Shown: positions 1 through 6,666 of the stretch, piece by piece | How positions within the stretch are numbered: the first letter of the stretch is position 1 | Layout: every line of letters begins with the position of its first letter | Origin: Propionibacteriaceae bacterium | Lineage (GTDB): Bacteria > Actinomycetota > Actinomycetes > Propionibacteriales > Propionibacteriaceae | Reading direction: 5' to 3' | NCBI GenBank assembly: GCA_031268065.1 | Contig: JAIRXX010000228.1 | Coordinates: 1 to 9,106 of the forward strand | Length of the DNA stretch: 9,106 nt | The notes under the pieces: generated by a model | The model's input: only the letters and a program-made list of their open reading frames with translations | Databases searched by the model: none | Told to the model about the DNA's origin: nothing | Translations under genes and position numbers: made by a program

Positions 1-225
1 GATCCCGAGATGGACCAGGATTCCCTGCCCGCCAGCTGTCTCCAGGGCAAAAGCATGGGGCTGTAGCCGCACGAGCCGACCTGCGACGGGGGCGACCACA
101 ACGCCCCAAACCAAGTCAGGTTCAATGGCAACGCCTGGCCCCACCAACTCCTGCGCGAAAACGGGATCGCCAGCCTCGCTAATGGGCAAAACCCGCCCCG
201 GAACGGGGGACTTTATCTCACTCAT
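1..225 (-). CDS. PTS glucose-type EIIA component, N-terminal part (runs off left edge)
   Basis: Cytosolic phosphocarrier domain that receives phosphate from HPr and passes it to the EIIB domain of a sugar transporter. The 75 visible residues follow the IIA-Glc (Crr) family: an N-terminal SPVPGRV stretch, VFAQELVGPGVAI at residues 22-34, a VVAPVAGR turn at 43-50, PHAFALET at 56-63 and ILVHLGI at 69-75. His57 matches the supporting histidine and His72 the phosphorylated histidine of E. coli IIA-Glc (His75 and His90). The protein starts almost directly with the domain and has no EIIB or EIIC part before it, so it is either a stand-alone EIIA or an EIIA at the head of a longer fusion; the missing 3' end would decide. 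It lies 45 bp downstream of the aldo/keto reductase gene on the same strand, but has its own -10-like element 6 bp before ATG and no Shine-Dalgarno. The sugar cannot be told. Confidence 0.85.
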   Translation of the reverse strand, partial: MSEIKSPVPGRVLPISEAGDPVFAQELVGPGVAIEPDLVWGVVVAPVAGRLVRLQPHAFALETAGGQGILVHLGI

Positions 226-231
226 CCGGCA

Positions 232-237
232 AGTATA
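232..237 (-). promoter_or_regulatory. -10 hexamer TATACT of a probable leaderless promoter for EIIA
   Basis: Reading the minus strand, TATACT is followed by six bases (TGCCGG) and then the EIIA ATG. That places the expected transcription start on or next to the A of ATG. No Shine-Dalgarno lies in front of the ATG. The -35 region is not a clear TTGACA match, which is common in actinobacterial sigma-A promoters. The call is inferred from geometry and hexamer only. Confidence 0.6.
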
Positions 238-270
238 CAGACGCCAAAATCATCTTTAGCACATGCTGGC

Positions 271-1194
271 TCAGACAGCTGAGGCTTTGGACAGTTTGTT
301 TAGCTGGGGCTTGGTCAGGCGCAGGGTCATCGCTTGGAGGAGGGCTGGCAGCTGCTCGACGGTGGAGACGCTGGCTGTTGGGGCGACTACGGCGGGAGAT
401 TGGCGCAGCCAGGCCAGGGCGACGGTTGACGGGTCTAGGTCTAGGGAGTCGGCCAGGGCGACCAGCGCGTCAAGGGTGCGGAATCCGGCTTCGGTGGCGT
501 AGTGCTTCACCGATCCGGCCCTGGGGCCGTGAAGCGGTTCGTCGCGGACGTATTTTCCGGTGAGGAATCCGGCGGCCAGGCTGGAATGGGGGATGATCGC
601 CAGCCCGTTCTCCGCCGCCGCTTCGGCAAGCCCGCCTTCGACTTCGGTACGGTGGGCGAGGCTGTACTCGGGTTGGAGGGCCACTGGCAGCGCCAGATCG
701 TTGGCGCGGGCGATGTCGCATAGTTCGCGCACCCGGTCGGCGGTGAAATTGGAGAGGCCGTAATGGCGGATCAGGCCTTCTTGGATCATGTCGTTGAAGG
801 CGCCCAGCCATTCTGCGGCGGGCAGATTCGGATCGTCGGTGTGGGCGTAATACAGATCGATGGTTTCCAGCCCCAGCCTGCGCCGGGAGCCGTCCAAGCA
901 GACCCGGAGGTTCGAGGGGCGCAGCCCGCGCCGCTGCGGATGCCTGCCGACTTTGGTGGCCAGCACGACTTTGTGTTTGCGGTTGCGCAGCCAGTTGCCG
1001 ATGACGCGCTCCGACTCGCCGCCAGAATGGCCGGGCACCCAGATGGAGTAAGTGTCAGCGGTGTCGATGAAATTGCCGCCTCCGGCGATGTATCCGTCCA
1101 AGATCGCTTCCGAGGTGGGCACGTCGGCAGTCCAGCCGAAGACGTTCCCGCCCAGGCACAACGAGGACACTCTCAACGTTGAGATGCGTTGCAT
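271..1194 (-). CDS. Aldo/keto reductase family oxidoreductase
   Basis: A 307-residue protein, the usual length for a single-domain (beta/alpha)8 NADPH-dependent aldo/keto reductase acting in the cytosol on carbonyl substrates. The catalytic tetrad is visible: Asp44 and Tyr49 in NFIDTADTYS, Lys81 in VLATKVGR, and His118 in LYYAHTDDP. Other family signatures are the VSSLCLGGNVFGW start, RHYGLSNF (residues 143-150) and the cofactor-binding part near IIPHSSLAAGFLTGKY. The overall pattern resembles the bacterial YajO/Tas-like group rather than the sugar aldose reductases; the substrate is not predictable. The ATG is supported by AGGA six bases upstream (plus-strand tcct at 1201-1204). The stop of the SIMPL gene is only 11 bp upstream, so the two are probably co-transcribed. 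Confidence 0.93.
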   Translation of the reverse strand: MQRISTLRVSSLCLGGNVFGWTADVPTSEAILDGYIAGGGNFIDTADTYSIWVPGHSGGESERVIGNWLRNRKHKVVLATKVGRHPQRRGLRPSNLRVCLDGSRRRLGLETIDLYYAHTDDPNLPAAEWLGAFNDMIQEGLIRHYGLSNFTADRVRELCDIARANDLALPVALQPEYSLAHRTEVEGGLAEAAAENGLAIIPHSSLAAGFLTGKYVRDEPLHGPRAGSVKHYATEAGFRTLDALVALADSLDLDPSTVALAWLRQSPAVVAPTASVSTVEQLPALLQAMTLRLTKPQLNKLSKASAV

Positions 1195-1205
1195 GGTCGT
1201 TCCTA

Positions 1206-1832
1206 TCAGTCGCCCAATTCAAAGTCGACGGTCATGTTGACGGTCAGCTTGCGGGTTGAGGTGAAGTCAACCCCGAGGTCGGGGGGCTTGGCCGCTCTCA
1301 TCCGCAGAAGTCCTGGAGAGTCGGAGAAGACTTGGCCGCCCTCGTCGCGCAGCGGCATGGATACCGAATCGCTGATCTCTTTGACGCCCACGATGCGTTG
1401 GCCGACGGCGGCGGCGATGGCCTCAGCACGGCGGCGGGCTTTCGCCACAGCTGCCGCCGCCGCCGAGATGCTCGCCTCATAGCTGTCGAAAACCCAGCTC
1501 AGCGAACGCAGGGCGACATTGGGCTGGTCTGCGATGATGCCGATCACCGTGCCGAGCTGGGCGGCGCTGGCGGTGATCCGAAGCTGGAATTCGACCCGTT
1601 GGTTCTTGGTGAGCTTGCCAGTCTCGGTGAGCAGGCGGATGCCCATCACCTGAATGTCCTCGTCTACGATTCCAGCCGCTAGCAGGTCGGTGGAAAGGGT
1701 GCGCACTTCTGCCGCCTTCTTCACCGCGGTGTTTCCGAACACGCTTTCGCTGCCCTGTATCGACAAAAAGATACGGGCCTTGGTGGCGGTGATCGCCACA
1801 TCATGCTGTACGGAGACACGCAAAATACCCAC
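1206..1832 (-). CDS. SIMPL (DUF541) domain protein, cytosolic form
   Basis: A 208-residue protein of the SIMPL/DUF541 family (YggE-like). Family features are a beta-rich start (residues 1-30), a helix ending in DLLAAGIVDEDIQVMGI (49-65), a strand region RVEFQLRITA (79-88), a hydrophobic segment around GTVIGIIAD, LSWVFDSYEA (111-120), and an alanine/arginine-rich helix (121-143) leading to VGVKEISDS. The biochemical role of the family is poorly defined; E. coli YggE is linked to oxidative stress and mouse SIMPL to signalling. Unlike YggE, this protein has no signal peptide, so it should be cytosolic. It starts with GTG and has no Shine-Dalgarno; a TAATCT hexamer ends six bases before the GTG, which suggests a leaderless mRNA. 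It is divergent from recO and appears to head a minus-strand operon with the aldo/keto reductase. Confidence 0.82.
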   Translation of the reverse strand: MGILRVSVQHDVAITATKARIFLSIQGSESVFGNTAVKKAAEVRTLSTDLLAAGIVDEDIQVMGIRLLTETGKLTKNQRVEFQLRITASAAQLGTVIGIIADQPNVALRSLSWVFDSYEASISAAAAAVAKARRRAEAIAAAVGQRIVGVKEISDSVSMPLRDEGGQVFSDSPGLLRMRAAKPPDLGVDFTSTRKLTVNMTVDFELGD

Positions 1833-1838
1833 CCGACA

Positions 1839-1844
1839 AGATTA
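1839..1844 (-). promoter_or_regulatory. -10 hexamer TAATCT of a probable leaderless promoter for the SIMPL gene
   Basis: On the minus strand TAATCT is followed by TGTCGG and then the GTG start, the same six-base spacing as in front of EIIA. No Shine-Dalgarno is present. No convincing -35 box is seen in the GC-rich sequence upstream. The hexamer lies in the 94-bp divergent region shared with recO. Confidence 0.55.
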
Positions 1845-1890
1845 GCCAGCCGCATGGCCGTGCCGCTAGGGGGAGCATGGCGTGTTTGTT

Positions 1891-1907
1891 CCGGCCAAGC
1901 CGGCCGG
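1891..1907. repeat. Short GC-rich inverted repeat upstream of recO
   Basis: CCGGCC (1891-1896) and GGCCGG (1902-1907) can pair around a five-base loop. It lies between the two possible recO starts (GTG 1882, ATG 1927) and just upstream of the GACAAT hexamer. A GCATGGC heptamer also occurs twice nearby (1852-1858 and 1875-1881, 23 bp apart). Short GC-rich repeats arise easily by chance in this genome, so function is uncertain. Confidence 0.3.
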
Positions 1908-1914
1908 AGGGGGC

Positions 1915-1920
1915 GACAAT
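1915..1920 (+). promoter_or_regulatory. Possible -10 element GACAAT for recO
   Basis: GACAAT is followed by TGGGCA and then the ATG at 1927. It keeps the conserved A at position 2 and T at position 6 of the actinobacterial TANNNT hexamer but not the first T. The six-base spacing to ATG matches the other leaderless-type starts in this window. There is no clear -35 box, and the purine run GGAGGGGG lies too far from the ATG to be an ordinary Shine-Dalgarno. Confidence 0.35.
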
Positions 1921-1926
1921 TGGGCA

Positions 1927-2709
1927 ATGCCTACCTATCGTGATGAGGCCGTCGTGCTGCGCACCCACAAGCTGGGCGAGGCCGACCGGATCGTCACGAT
2001 GCTCTCCCGCCGCCACGGAAAGATACGCGCGGTGGCCAAAGGCGTGCGGCGCACGTCGTCAAAATTCGGCGCCCGCCTCGAACCCTTCAGCCAGGTCGAT
2101 CTGCAAATAGCCAGCGGGCGCAGCTTGGACACGATCACCCAGGCGGTGACGATGCACGCGCCGTTCAACCCCATCGGGGCCGACTACGCCGCTTACACCG
2201 CCGGGCAGGTGATGGCGGAGGCGGCTGACCGGCTGCTGCCGATTGAGGGAGAGCCAGCCCTGCAGCAATATCTGCTGCTGGCCGGGGCGCTCAAGGCGAT
2301 GGTGGACGGCACCGTGGACGGCTACCGCCCGCCGGGAATGATCATGGATTCCTATCTGCTGCGGGCGGTGGCCATTGCCGGTTACGCGCCGACGCTGGAC
2401 AAATGCGCCCGATGCGGCGCAGTCGGCCCGCACGACCGGTTCGCGGTCTGGGCTGGTGGCCTGGTCTGCCCGGATTGCCGAGAAGTCGGCGCGGTGAAGA
2501 TCACCCCGCCAACCCTCGCCTATCTGGCGGCGTTGCTCACCGGCGACTGGCCAGCCACCCGGACGGTCTTGGAAGCCACCGCCGCCCAGGCGAGCGGCAT
2601 CGTCGCGGCGTTCGCTTCGTGGCACATTGAACGGACGCTGCGTTCGCTGGACATGGTGGACCGGTCGGGGCCGAGCATCGCCCAGACCCAGCCGCCAGAA
2701 TTTCGTTGA
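1927..2709 (+). CDS. recO: DNA repair protein RecO
   Basis: RecO works with RecR (and RecF) to displace single-strand-binding protein and load RecA on gapped DNA, and it anneals complementary strands. The 260 residues begin with the N-terminal OB fold (about 1-80), containing [20 protein letters not shown] and [17 protein letters not shown], which are strongly conserved in actinobacterial RecO. The helical domain follows. A four-cysteine zinc site is visible at Cys160, Cys163, Cys181 and Cys184 (CARC...CPDC). The ATG at 1927 was chosen because the conserved region starts there ([11 protein letters not shown]); an in-frame GTG at 1882 would add 15 residues ([15 protein letters not shown]) that do not look like RecO. 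The gene is divergent from the SIMPL gene and is followed by 88 bp and then the response regulator. Confidence 0.95.
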   Translation: MPTYRDEAVVLRTHKLGEADRIVTMLSRRHGKIRAVAKGVRRTSSKFGARLEPFSQVDLQIASGRSLDTITQAVTMHAPFNPIGADYAAYTAGQVMAEAADRLLPIEGEPALQQYLLLAGALKAMVDGTVDGYRPPGMIMDSYLLRAVAIAGYAPTLDKCARCGAVGPHDRFAVWAGGLVCPDCREVGAVKITPPTLAYLAALLTGDWPATRTVLEATAAQASGIVAAFASWHIERTLRSLDMVDRSGPSIAQTQPPEFR

Positions 2710-2755
2710 GTGGGATTCCAGCCGGGGGTGACGCTCGCAAACCAGCGAGACACGG

Positions 2756-2761
2756 TAACCT
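2756..2761 (+). promoter_or_regulatory. Possible -10 element TAACCT for the pdtaR-like gene
   Basis: TAACCT fits TANNNT and would give a leader of about 30 bases before the regulator ATG at 2798. A 5-bp stem with six-base loop (CTCGC 2734-2738, GCGAG 2745-2749) lies just upstream. There is no good -35 box at 17-18 bp, so this is a weak call. Confidence 0.25.
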
Positions 2762-2784
2762 TGTGGGGTAAGTGAGTGGAGTTT

Positions 2785-2791
2785 GAAGAGG
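2785..2791 (+). promoter_or_regulatory. Ribosome binding site fixing the pdtaR-like start
   Basis: GAAGAGG lies six bases before ATG 2798. An in-frame TTG at 2783 would give a five-residue longer protein, but it overlaps this purine run and has no Shine-Dalgarno of its own, so ATG 2798 is preferred. Confidence 0.7.
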
Positions 2792-2797
2792 AATGAT

Positions 2798-3412
2798 ATG
2801 AGCTCGTCCAGCAATGAATCCGAGCCGCTGCGTGTATTGGTGGCTGAAGATGAGGCCCTGATCCGGCTCGATTTAGTCGAGCTGTTGACCAGCGAGGGCT
2901 ACCAAGTGGTGGCAGAGGCCGAAGATGGGGAGAAAGCGTTGGCGCTGGCCCGTGAGTTGCGGCCCGATTTGGTGGTGATGGACGTCAAAATGCCGAGGAT
3001 GGATGGCATCACCGCCGCAGCGTCCATCGCTGAGGAGCGGATTGCGCCTGTGGTGATGCTGACGGCATTCAGCCAGCGCGAATTGGTCGAGCGGGCCAGG
3101 GACGCCGGGGCGATGGCCTATGTGGTCAAGCCCTTCGACGCTTCCGACGTCGTTCCGGCCATCGAGTTGGCCGTGGGCCGTTTCGCGGAGATTCGCGCAG
3201 TTGAGGCAGAGGTAGCCGATCTGGAGGAGCGTTTCAATTCGCGCAAGGCCGTCGACCAGGCGAAAGGCCTGCTGCAGGAGCGGCTGGGCATCAGCGAGCC
3301 AGAAGCTTTCCGGTGGATACAGAAGACGGCTATGGACATGCGCAAATCCATGCGCGAGGTGGCCGAAGGAGTCATCGGCTACTCCAAGACCGCGAAAAAG
3401 GGCAAGGAATAG
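2798..3412 (+). CDS. pdtaR: ANTAR-domain response regulator, PdtaR-like transcription antiterminator
   Basis: A 204-residue two-domain regulator that closely follows M. tuberculosis PdtaR (Rv1626) along its length. The receiver domain covers about residues 11-127: acidic pocket Glu17-Asp18, phospho-acceptor Asp62 in VVMDVKMPRMDG, Thr89 in LTAFSQRELVERARDAGAMAY and Lys111 in VVKPF. A short coiled-coil linker (about 131-150) leads to the ANTAR domain (about 147-195) with SRKAVDQAKGLLQ and ISEPEAFRWIQKTAMD. ANTAR domains bind paired hexaloop hairpins in nascent RNA and prevent termination; in mycobacteria the partner is the kinase PdtaS, encoded elsewhere. No histidine kinase gene is in this window either. 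The gene is followed with no gap by the thioesterase gene (TAG then ATG), so the two are translationally linked. It belongs to the conserved block before polA. Confidence 0.95.
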   Translation: MSSSSNESEPLRVLVAEDEALIRLDLVELLTSEGYQVVAEAEDGEKALALARELRPDLVVMDVKMPRMDGITAAASIAEERIAPVVMLTAFSQRELVERARDAGAMAYVVKPFDASDVVPAIELAVGRFAEIRAVEAEVADLEERFNSRKAVDQAKGLLQERLGISEPEAFRWIQKTAMDMRKSMREVAEGVIGYSKTAKKGKE

Positions 3413-3820
3413 ATGCCCAGCGGGACACTGGATTCCAAGATGGGCTTGGAATTGCTCGAAGTGTCCGCGTCCAAATCAGTCGGACGCTATCCGGTGGAGG
3501 GCAACACCCAGCCTGATGGAATTTGGCACGGCGGCGCGTCCGGCGTGGCGGTCGAGTCGCTGGCGTCCATCTCCGGCTTGGCGGCAGTTGGAGACGGCGG
3601 GACCGTCGTCGGTGTGGACCTCAACGTCTCGCACCTGCGGTCCGCGAAATCAGGATGGGTGGTCGCCACGGCAGAGGCCTTGCGCATCGGCGGTTCGCTG
3701 GCCAGCTATGAGGTCCGGCTCAGCAACGACGGCACTTTGATCGCCGTTGGCCGGGTGACTCTGCGCCTGTTCCGCCCCGAGTCTGCGGAAGCCGACCTGC
3801 CGGCGTCCGAAATGTCCTAG
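3413..3820 (+). CDS. PaaI-type hotdog-fold acyl-CoA thioesterase
   Basis: A 135-residue single hotdog domain that should hydrolyse an acyl- or aryl-CoA thioester in the cytosol as a homotetramer or dimer of dimers. Family marks are KMGLELLEVS (residues 9-18), GNTQPDGIWHGGASG (30-44) with His39 and the Gly-Gly pair of the active site, Glu48 on the following helix as the likely catalytic acid, VGVDLNVSHLR (66-76), and the last strands EVRLSNDGTLIAVGRVTLRLF (100-120). The start abuts the regulator stop (TAG then ATG), with AAGGA four bases before it inside the regulator's last codons. Its substrate is unknown; the true PaaI acts in phenylacetate breakdown, but nothing here points to that pathway. 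The stop codon forms part of the -10-like hexamer for polA. Confidence 0.88.
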   Translation: MPSGTLDSKMGLELLEVSASKSVGRYPVEGNTQPDGIWHGGASGVAVESLASISGLAAVGDGGTVVGVDLNVSHLRSAKSGWVVATAEALRIGGSLASYEVRLSNDGTLIAVGRVTLRLFRPESAEADLPASEMS

Positions 3821-3823
3821 GCT
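3818..3823 (+). promoter_or_regulatory. -10 hexamer TAGGCT of a possible leaderless promoter for polA
   Basis: TAGGCT (TANNNT) is followed by six bases (CATCTC) and then the polA GTG. Its first three bases are the stop codon of the thioesterase gene. No Shine-Dalgarno is seen before the GTG. The -35 region, inside the thioesterase gene, shows no TTGACA-like box. Read-through transcription from the regulator operon is equally possible. Confidence 0.45.
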
Positions 3824-3829
3824 CATCTC

Positions 3830-6505
3830 GTGACCGACCAGCCCACACTCATGCTCATCGATGGCCACTCAGTCGCCTTCCGGGCGTTCTACGGCCTTCC
3901 GGTGGAAAATTTCGCCACCTCCACCGGGCAACACACCAACGCGGTCTACGGATTCACCTCCATGTTGATCAGCCTGCTCGACTCGGAGCGCCCCACCCAT
4001 CTTGCGGTGGCCTTCGACGTGTCCAGGCACACCTTCCGCACCGACGTCTACGCCGATTACAAGGCCACCCGCCCGCCGACCCCGCAGGAATTCATCGGCC
4101 AAGTGGAGCTGATCAAAGAAGTGCTGGACGCGATAGGCATCGTCCATGTCGAAGAGGCCAATTTCGAGGCGGACGACATCATCGCCACTTTGTCGCTGAC
4201 CGGTTCGCGGGCGGGGTTGAAAGTGCTGGTCGTCACCGGCGACCGCGACACCCTGCAATTGGTGGACGATGACGTCACAGTGCTTTATCCGCGCAAAGGA
4301 GTCTCAGATTTGCTGCGGCTCGACCCCGCCGCCGTCGCAGAGCGTTATCTGGTCGCGCCGAAGAGCTATCCGGATTTGGCGGCGCTGGTGGGGGAGACCT
4401 CTGACAACCTGCCGGGAGTCCCCGGCGTCGGCCCGAAAACGGCGGCGAAATGGCTGGCTGCCTATGGCAATCTGGAGAATCTGCTCAACCACGCTGACGA
4501 GGTGTCGGGCAAGGCTGGCGACTCGCTGCGCGGGCACATCGCCGACGTCAAGCGCAACCGCGAACTGAACGCGCTGGTGCGCGACATGGAATTGGACGTG
4601 AGCGTCGCGCAGCTTGAGCGCAGGCCTTTCGACCGAGGGGCGGTCCAAACCGTTTTCGACGCCCTCGAATTCCGCGCGTTGCGCGACCGGCTGCTCGCCA
4701 CGCTGCCGAGCAAAGAGCCGGAACTGGAGGCTGGTTTCGACGTCGCGGGCGTGCGGCTCGAACCCGGCGAGTTGGCTGGATGGCTTTCCGCCAATGCCAA
4801 GGGCGCCATCGGCATGGACGTCGCCGGTCATTGGAAGGGCGGCTCAGGCGATATCGAAGCTATCGCGTTGGCCAGCGCGGACGGCGCCGGATGCTGGTTG
4901 GACGTGGCAGAGCTGCTTCCCGCCGACGAACAGGCGCTGGCAGCTTGGCTGGCCGACCCCTCGTGCCCGAAAGTCCTGCACGACGCCAAACCGCCGTTGC
5001 TGGCGGCGTGGGAGCGCGGCTGGGAATTGCTGGGCATCGCCTCCGACACCAAATTGGCCGCCTATCTGCTGCGCCCCGATCAGCGCTCATACGAACTGGG
5101 CGATCTCGTCGTTGGCCATCTGCGCCGGGAATTGGCCCAGGGCGATTCCACAGCCGCCATTGCCGATCAGGCTGCCTTCGTCTTCGAAGAGGACCGGGTG
5201 GATCGAGACGCGATAGTGCGGGCACGCGCGGTCATCGACCTGGCCTCGGCGCTGGAGGGGGAATTGGCCAGCCACGGCGGGGCCAATCTGCTGCACGAGG
5301 TCGAATTGCCGCTGGCTAGGCGTTTGGCGCAGATGGAACGCGCCGGAGTGGCGGTGGATATCGCCGGGCTGGAGCAGCTGCGCGCCGATTTCGACAAAGT
5401 GGTGGGCCAGGCGGAGTCGGAAGCCTTCGCCGTACTCGGGCACTCGGTCAACCTTGGCTCGCCAAAGCAGTTGCAGGCGGTGCTCTTCGACGAATTGCAG
5501 ATGCCGAAGACCAGGCGCACGCAGACCGGCTACACCACTGACGCCGAGGCGTTGGAATGGCTGTTCACGGCGACGGAGCATCCGTTCCTCGCCTATCTGC
5601 TGCGCTATCGGGACAGCATCAAATTGCGGCAGAGCGTCGAAGGGCTGCTCAAAACCGTGGGGGTGGATGGCCGGATTCACACCACCTACCAGCAGACCAT
5701 CGCCGCCACCGGGCGGCTGTCCAGCACCGAACCGAATCTGCAGAACATCCCGATTCGCACCGAGGCCGGGCGGAGGATTCGCGGTGCTTTCGTGGTGGGA
5801 GCGGGATATGAAGCCTTGTTCACCGCCGATTATTCCCAGATTGAGATGCGGATCATGGCCCATGTCAGCGAGGACGCGGGGCTGATCGAGGCGTTCAACT
5901 CCGGCGAAGACTTCCACACCATGATGGCCTCGCGGGTGTTCAACGTGGATGCCGACGCGGTTGGCCCGGCCCAGCGGGCCAAGATAAAGGCGATGAATTA
6001 CGGCCTGGCCTACGGGCTGTCCGCCTACGGGCTGTCCCAGCAGCTCAAGATCGAGGTGTCCGAGGCGAAGGGCCTGATGGATGAATACTTCGAGCGCTTC
6101 GGCCATGTGCGCGACTACCTGCGCGACATAGTGGCCCAGGCCAGGCTGACCGGCTACACCGAAACGCTTTTGGGCAGGCGGCGCTACCTGCCCGATCTCA
6201 CTTCGTCCAACCGGCAGCGGCGGGAGATGGCCGAGCGGGCAGCGCTCAACGCTCCCATCCAAGGTTCGGCGGCAGACATCATCAAGATGGCGATGCTGGA
6301 CGTCGCGGAAGCGTTGGAGGCTTCCGGGATGCGCAGCCGAATGCTGCTGCAGGTGCATGACGAACTGGTCTTCGAGGCGGCGCCGGGAGAGGCCGAACAG
6401 CTTGAGGCTTTGGTGCGGGACAAAATGTGCCATGCCGCCGATTTGGCCGTCCCGCTGGAGGTGTCGGTAGGGTTGGGCAAGAGCTGGAACGAGGCCGGAC
6501 ATTAG
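3830..6505 (+). CDS. polA: DNA polymerase I
   Basis: An 891-residue family A polymerase for Okazaki fragment processing and repair synthesis. The 5'-nuclease domain (about 1-290) has DGHSVAFRAF with Asp11, EANFEADDI with Glu113, Asp115 and Asp116, VTGDRD with Asp138 and Asp140, and the helix-hairpin-helix GVPGVGPKTA (196-205). Residues about 305-480 have the fold of the 3'-5' exonuclease but lost key acids: the DTE motif reads DVA at 330-332; Asp406 (SDTKLAAYLL) survives; the third acidic motif is not recognisable. Proofreading is probably absent, as in mycobacterial Pol I. The polymerase domain has TGRLSSTEPNLQNIP (627-641), motif A DYSQIEMRI (Asp667), motif B RAKIKAMNYGLAYG (Arg716, Lys720, Tyr724, Tyr728) and motif C LQVHDEL (Asp844). 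It starts with GTG nine bases after the thioesterase stop. Confidence 0.98.
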   Translation: MTDQPTLMLIDGHSVAFRAFYGLPVENFATSTGQHTNAVYGFTSMLISLLDSERPTHLAVAFDVSRHTFRTDVYADYKATRPPTPQEFIGQVELIKEVLDAIGIVHVEEANFEADDIIATLSLTGSRAGLKVLVVTGDRDTLQLVDDDVTVLYPRKGVSDLLRLDPAAVAERYLVAPKSYPDLAALVGETSDNLPGVPGVGPKTAAKWLAAYGNLENLLNHADEVSGKAGDSLRGHIADVKRNRELNALVRDMELDVSVAQLERRPFDRGAVQTVFDALEFRALRDRLLATLPSKEPELEAGFDVAGVRLEPGELAGWLSANAKGAIGMDVAGHWKGGSGDIEAIALASADGAGCWLDVAELLPADEQALAAWLADPSCPKVLHDAKPPLLAAWERGWELLGIASDTKLAAYLLRPDQRSYELGDLVVGHLRRELAQGDSTAAIADQAAFVFEEDRVDRDAIVRARAVIDLASALEGELASHGGANLLHEVELPLARRLAQMERAGVAVDIAGLEQLRADFDKVVGQAESEAFAVLGHSVNLGSPKQLQAVLFDELQMPKTRRTQTGYTTDAEALEWLFTATEHPFLAYLLRYRDSIKLRQSVEGLLKTVGVDGRIHTTYQQTIAATGRLSSTEPNLQNIPIRTEAGRRIRGAFVVGAGYEALFTADYSQIEMRIMAHVSEDAGLIEAFNSGEDFHTMMASRVFNVDADAVGPAQRAKIKAMNYGLAYGLSAYGLSQQLKIEVSEAKGLMDEYFERFGHVRDYLRDIVAQARLTGYTETLLGRRRYLPDLTSSNRQRREMAERAALNAPIQGSAADIIKMAMLDVAEALEASGMRSRMLLQVHDELVFEAAPGEAEQLEALVRDKMCHAADLAVPLEVSVGLGKSWNEAGH

Positions 6506-6550
6506 CCTCTTGGGGCGGTTTTAGCGGCTCAGACGTAACGATTGCATATC

Positions 6551-6571
6551 AATTGCCTTGTAATGGCAATT
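6551..6571. repeat. Perfect 7-bp inverted repeat between polA and rpsA
   Basis: AATTGCC (6551-6557) and GGCAATT (6565-6571) pair perfectly around a seven-base spacer. An overlapping half-palindrome ATTG-N5-CAAT lies at 6541-6553. The stretch is unusually AT-rich for this sequence. It begins 46 bp after the polA stop and ends 17 bp before the rpsA -35 box. It may be an operator for an rpsA regulator, or an inefficient polA terminator hairpin; it lacks a real U-tract (only TTT follows). I favour a protein-binding site, weakly. Confidence 0.5.
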
Positions 6572-6587
6572 TGAGCCGGATTGGCGT

Positions 6588-6617
6588 TTGACCCTGGCTG
6601 AAAACGCTGGTTACGCT
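6588..6617 (+). promoter_or_regulatory. Sigma-A type promoter of rpsA
   Basis: TTGACC (-35, 6588-6593) and TACGCT (-10, 6612-6617) are 18 bp apart, matching TTGNNN and TANNNT of actinobacterial housekeeping promoters. Transcription would start near 6624 and give an untranslated leader of about 105 bases. An ACGCTGG heptamer is repeated at 6604-6610 and 6613-6619, overlapping the spacer and the -10. Confidence 0.6.
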
Positions 6618-6666
6618 GGCTTTTGCGCTATTTCTCGCCGGGTCTCGGACCAAGCAGGCTCGGCAC

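Noticed and set aside
270..283. CTCAG/CTGAG hairpin at the end of the aldo/keto reductase gene as a terminator
   Set aside because: Only five base pairs, it overlaps the stop codon, and no U-tract follows on the minus strand.
1882..1926. GTG 1882 as the recO start
   Set aside because: It adds 15 residues of Pro/Gly-rich sequence not seen in RecO, and the conserved N-terminus begins at ATG 1927.
2734..2749. Hairpin with six-base loop before the ANTAR regulator, considered as an ANTAR autoregulatory target
   Set aside because: The loop AAACCA has A at position 1 but C rather than the conserved G at position 4, and no second paired hexaloop hairpin is seen close by.
2059..2814. 251-codon open frame on the minus strand across recO
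   Set aside because: A shadow of recO with arginine-rich composition and no domain; recO on the plus strand is certain.
5087..6502. 471-codon open frame on the minus strand inside polA
   Set aside because: It lies wholly opposite a gene with complete family motifs, encodes a low-complexity His/Gln/Gly/Arg-rich protein, and shows no recognisable domain; long antisense frames are expected in GC-rich genes.
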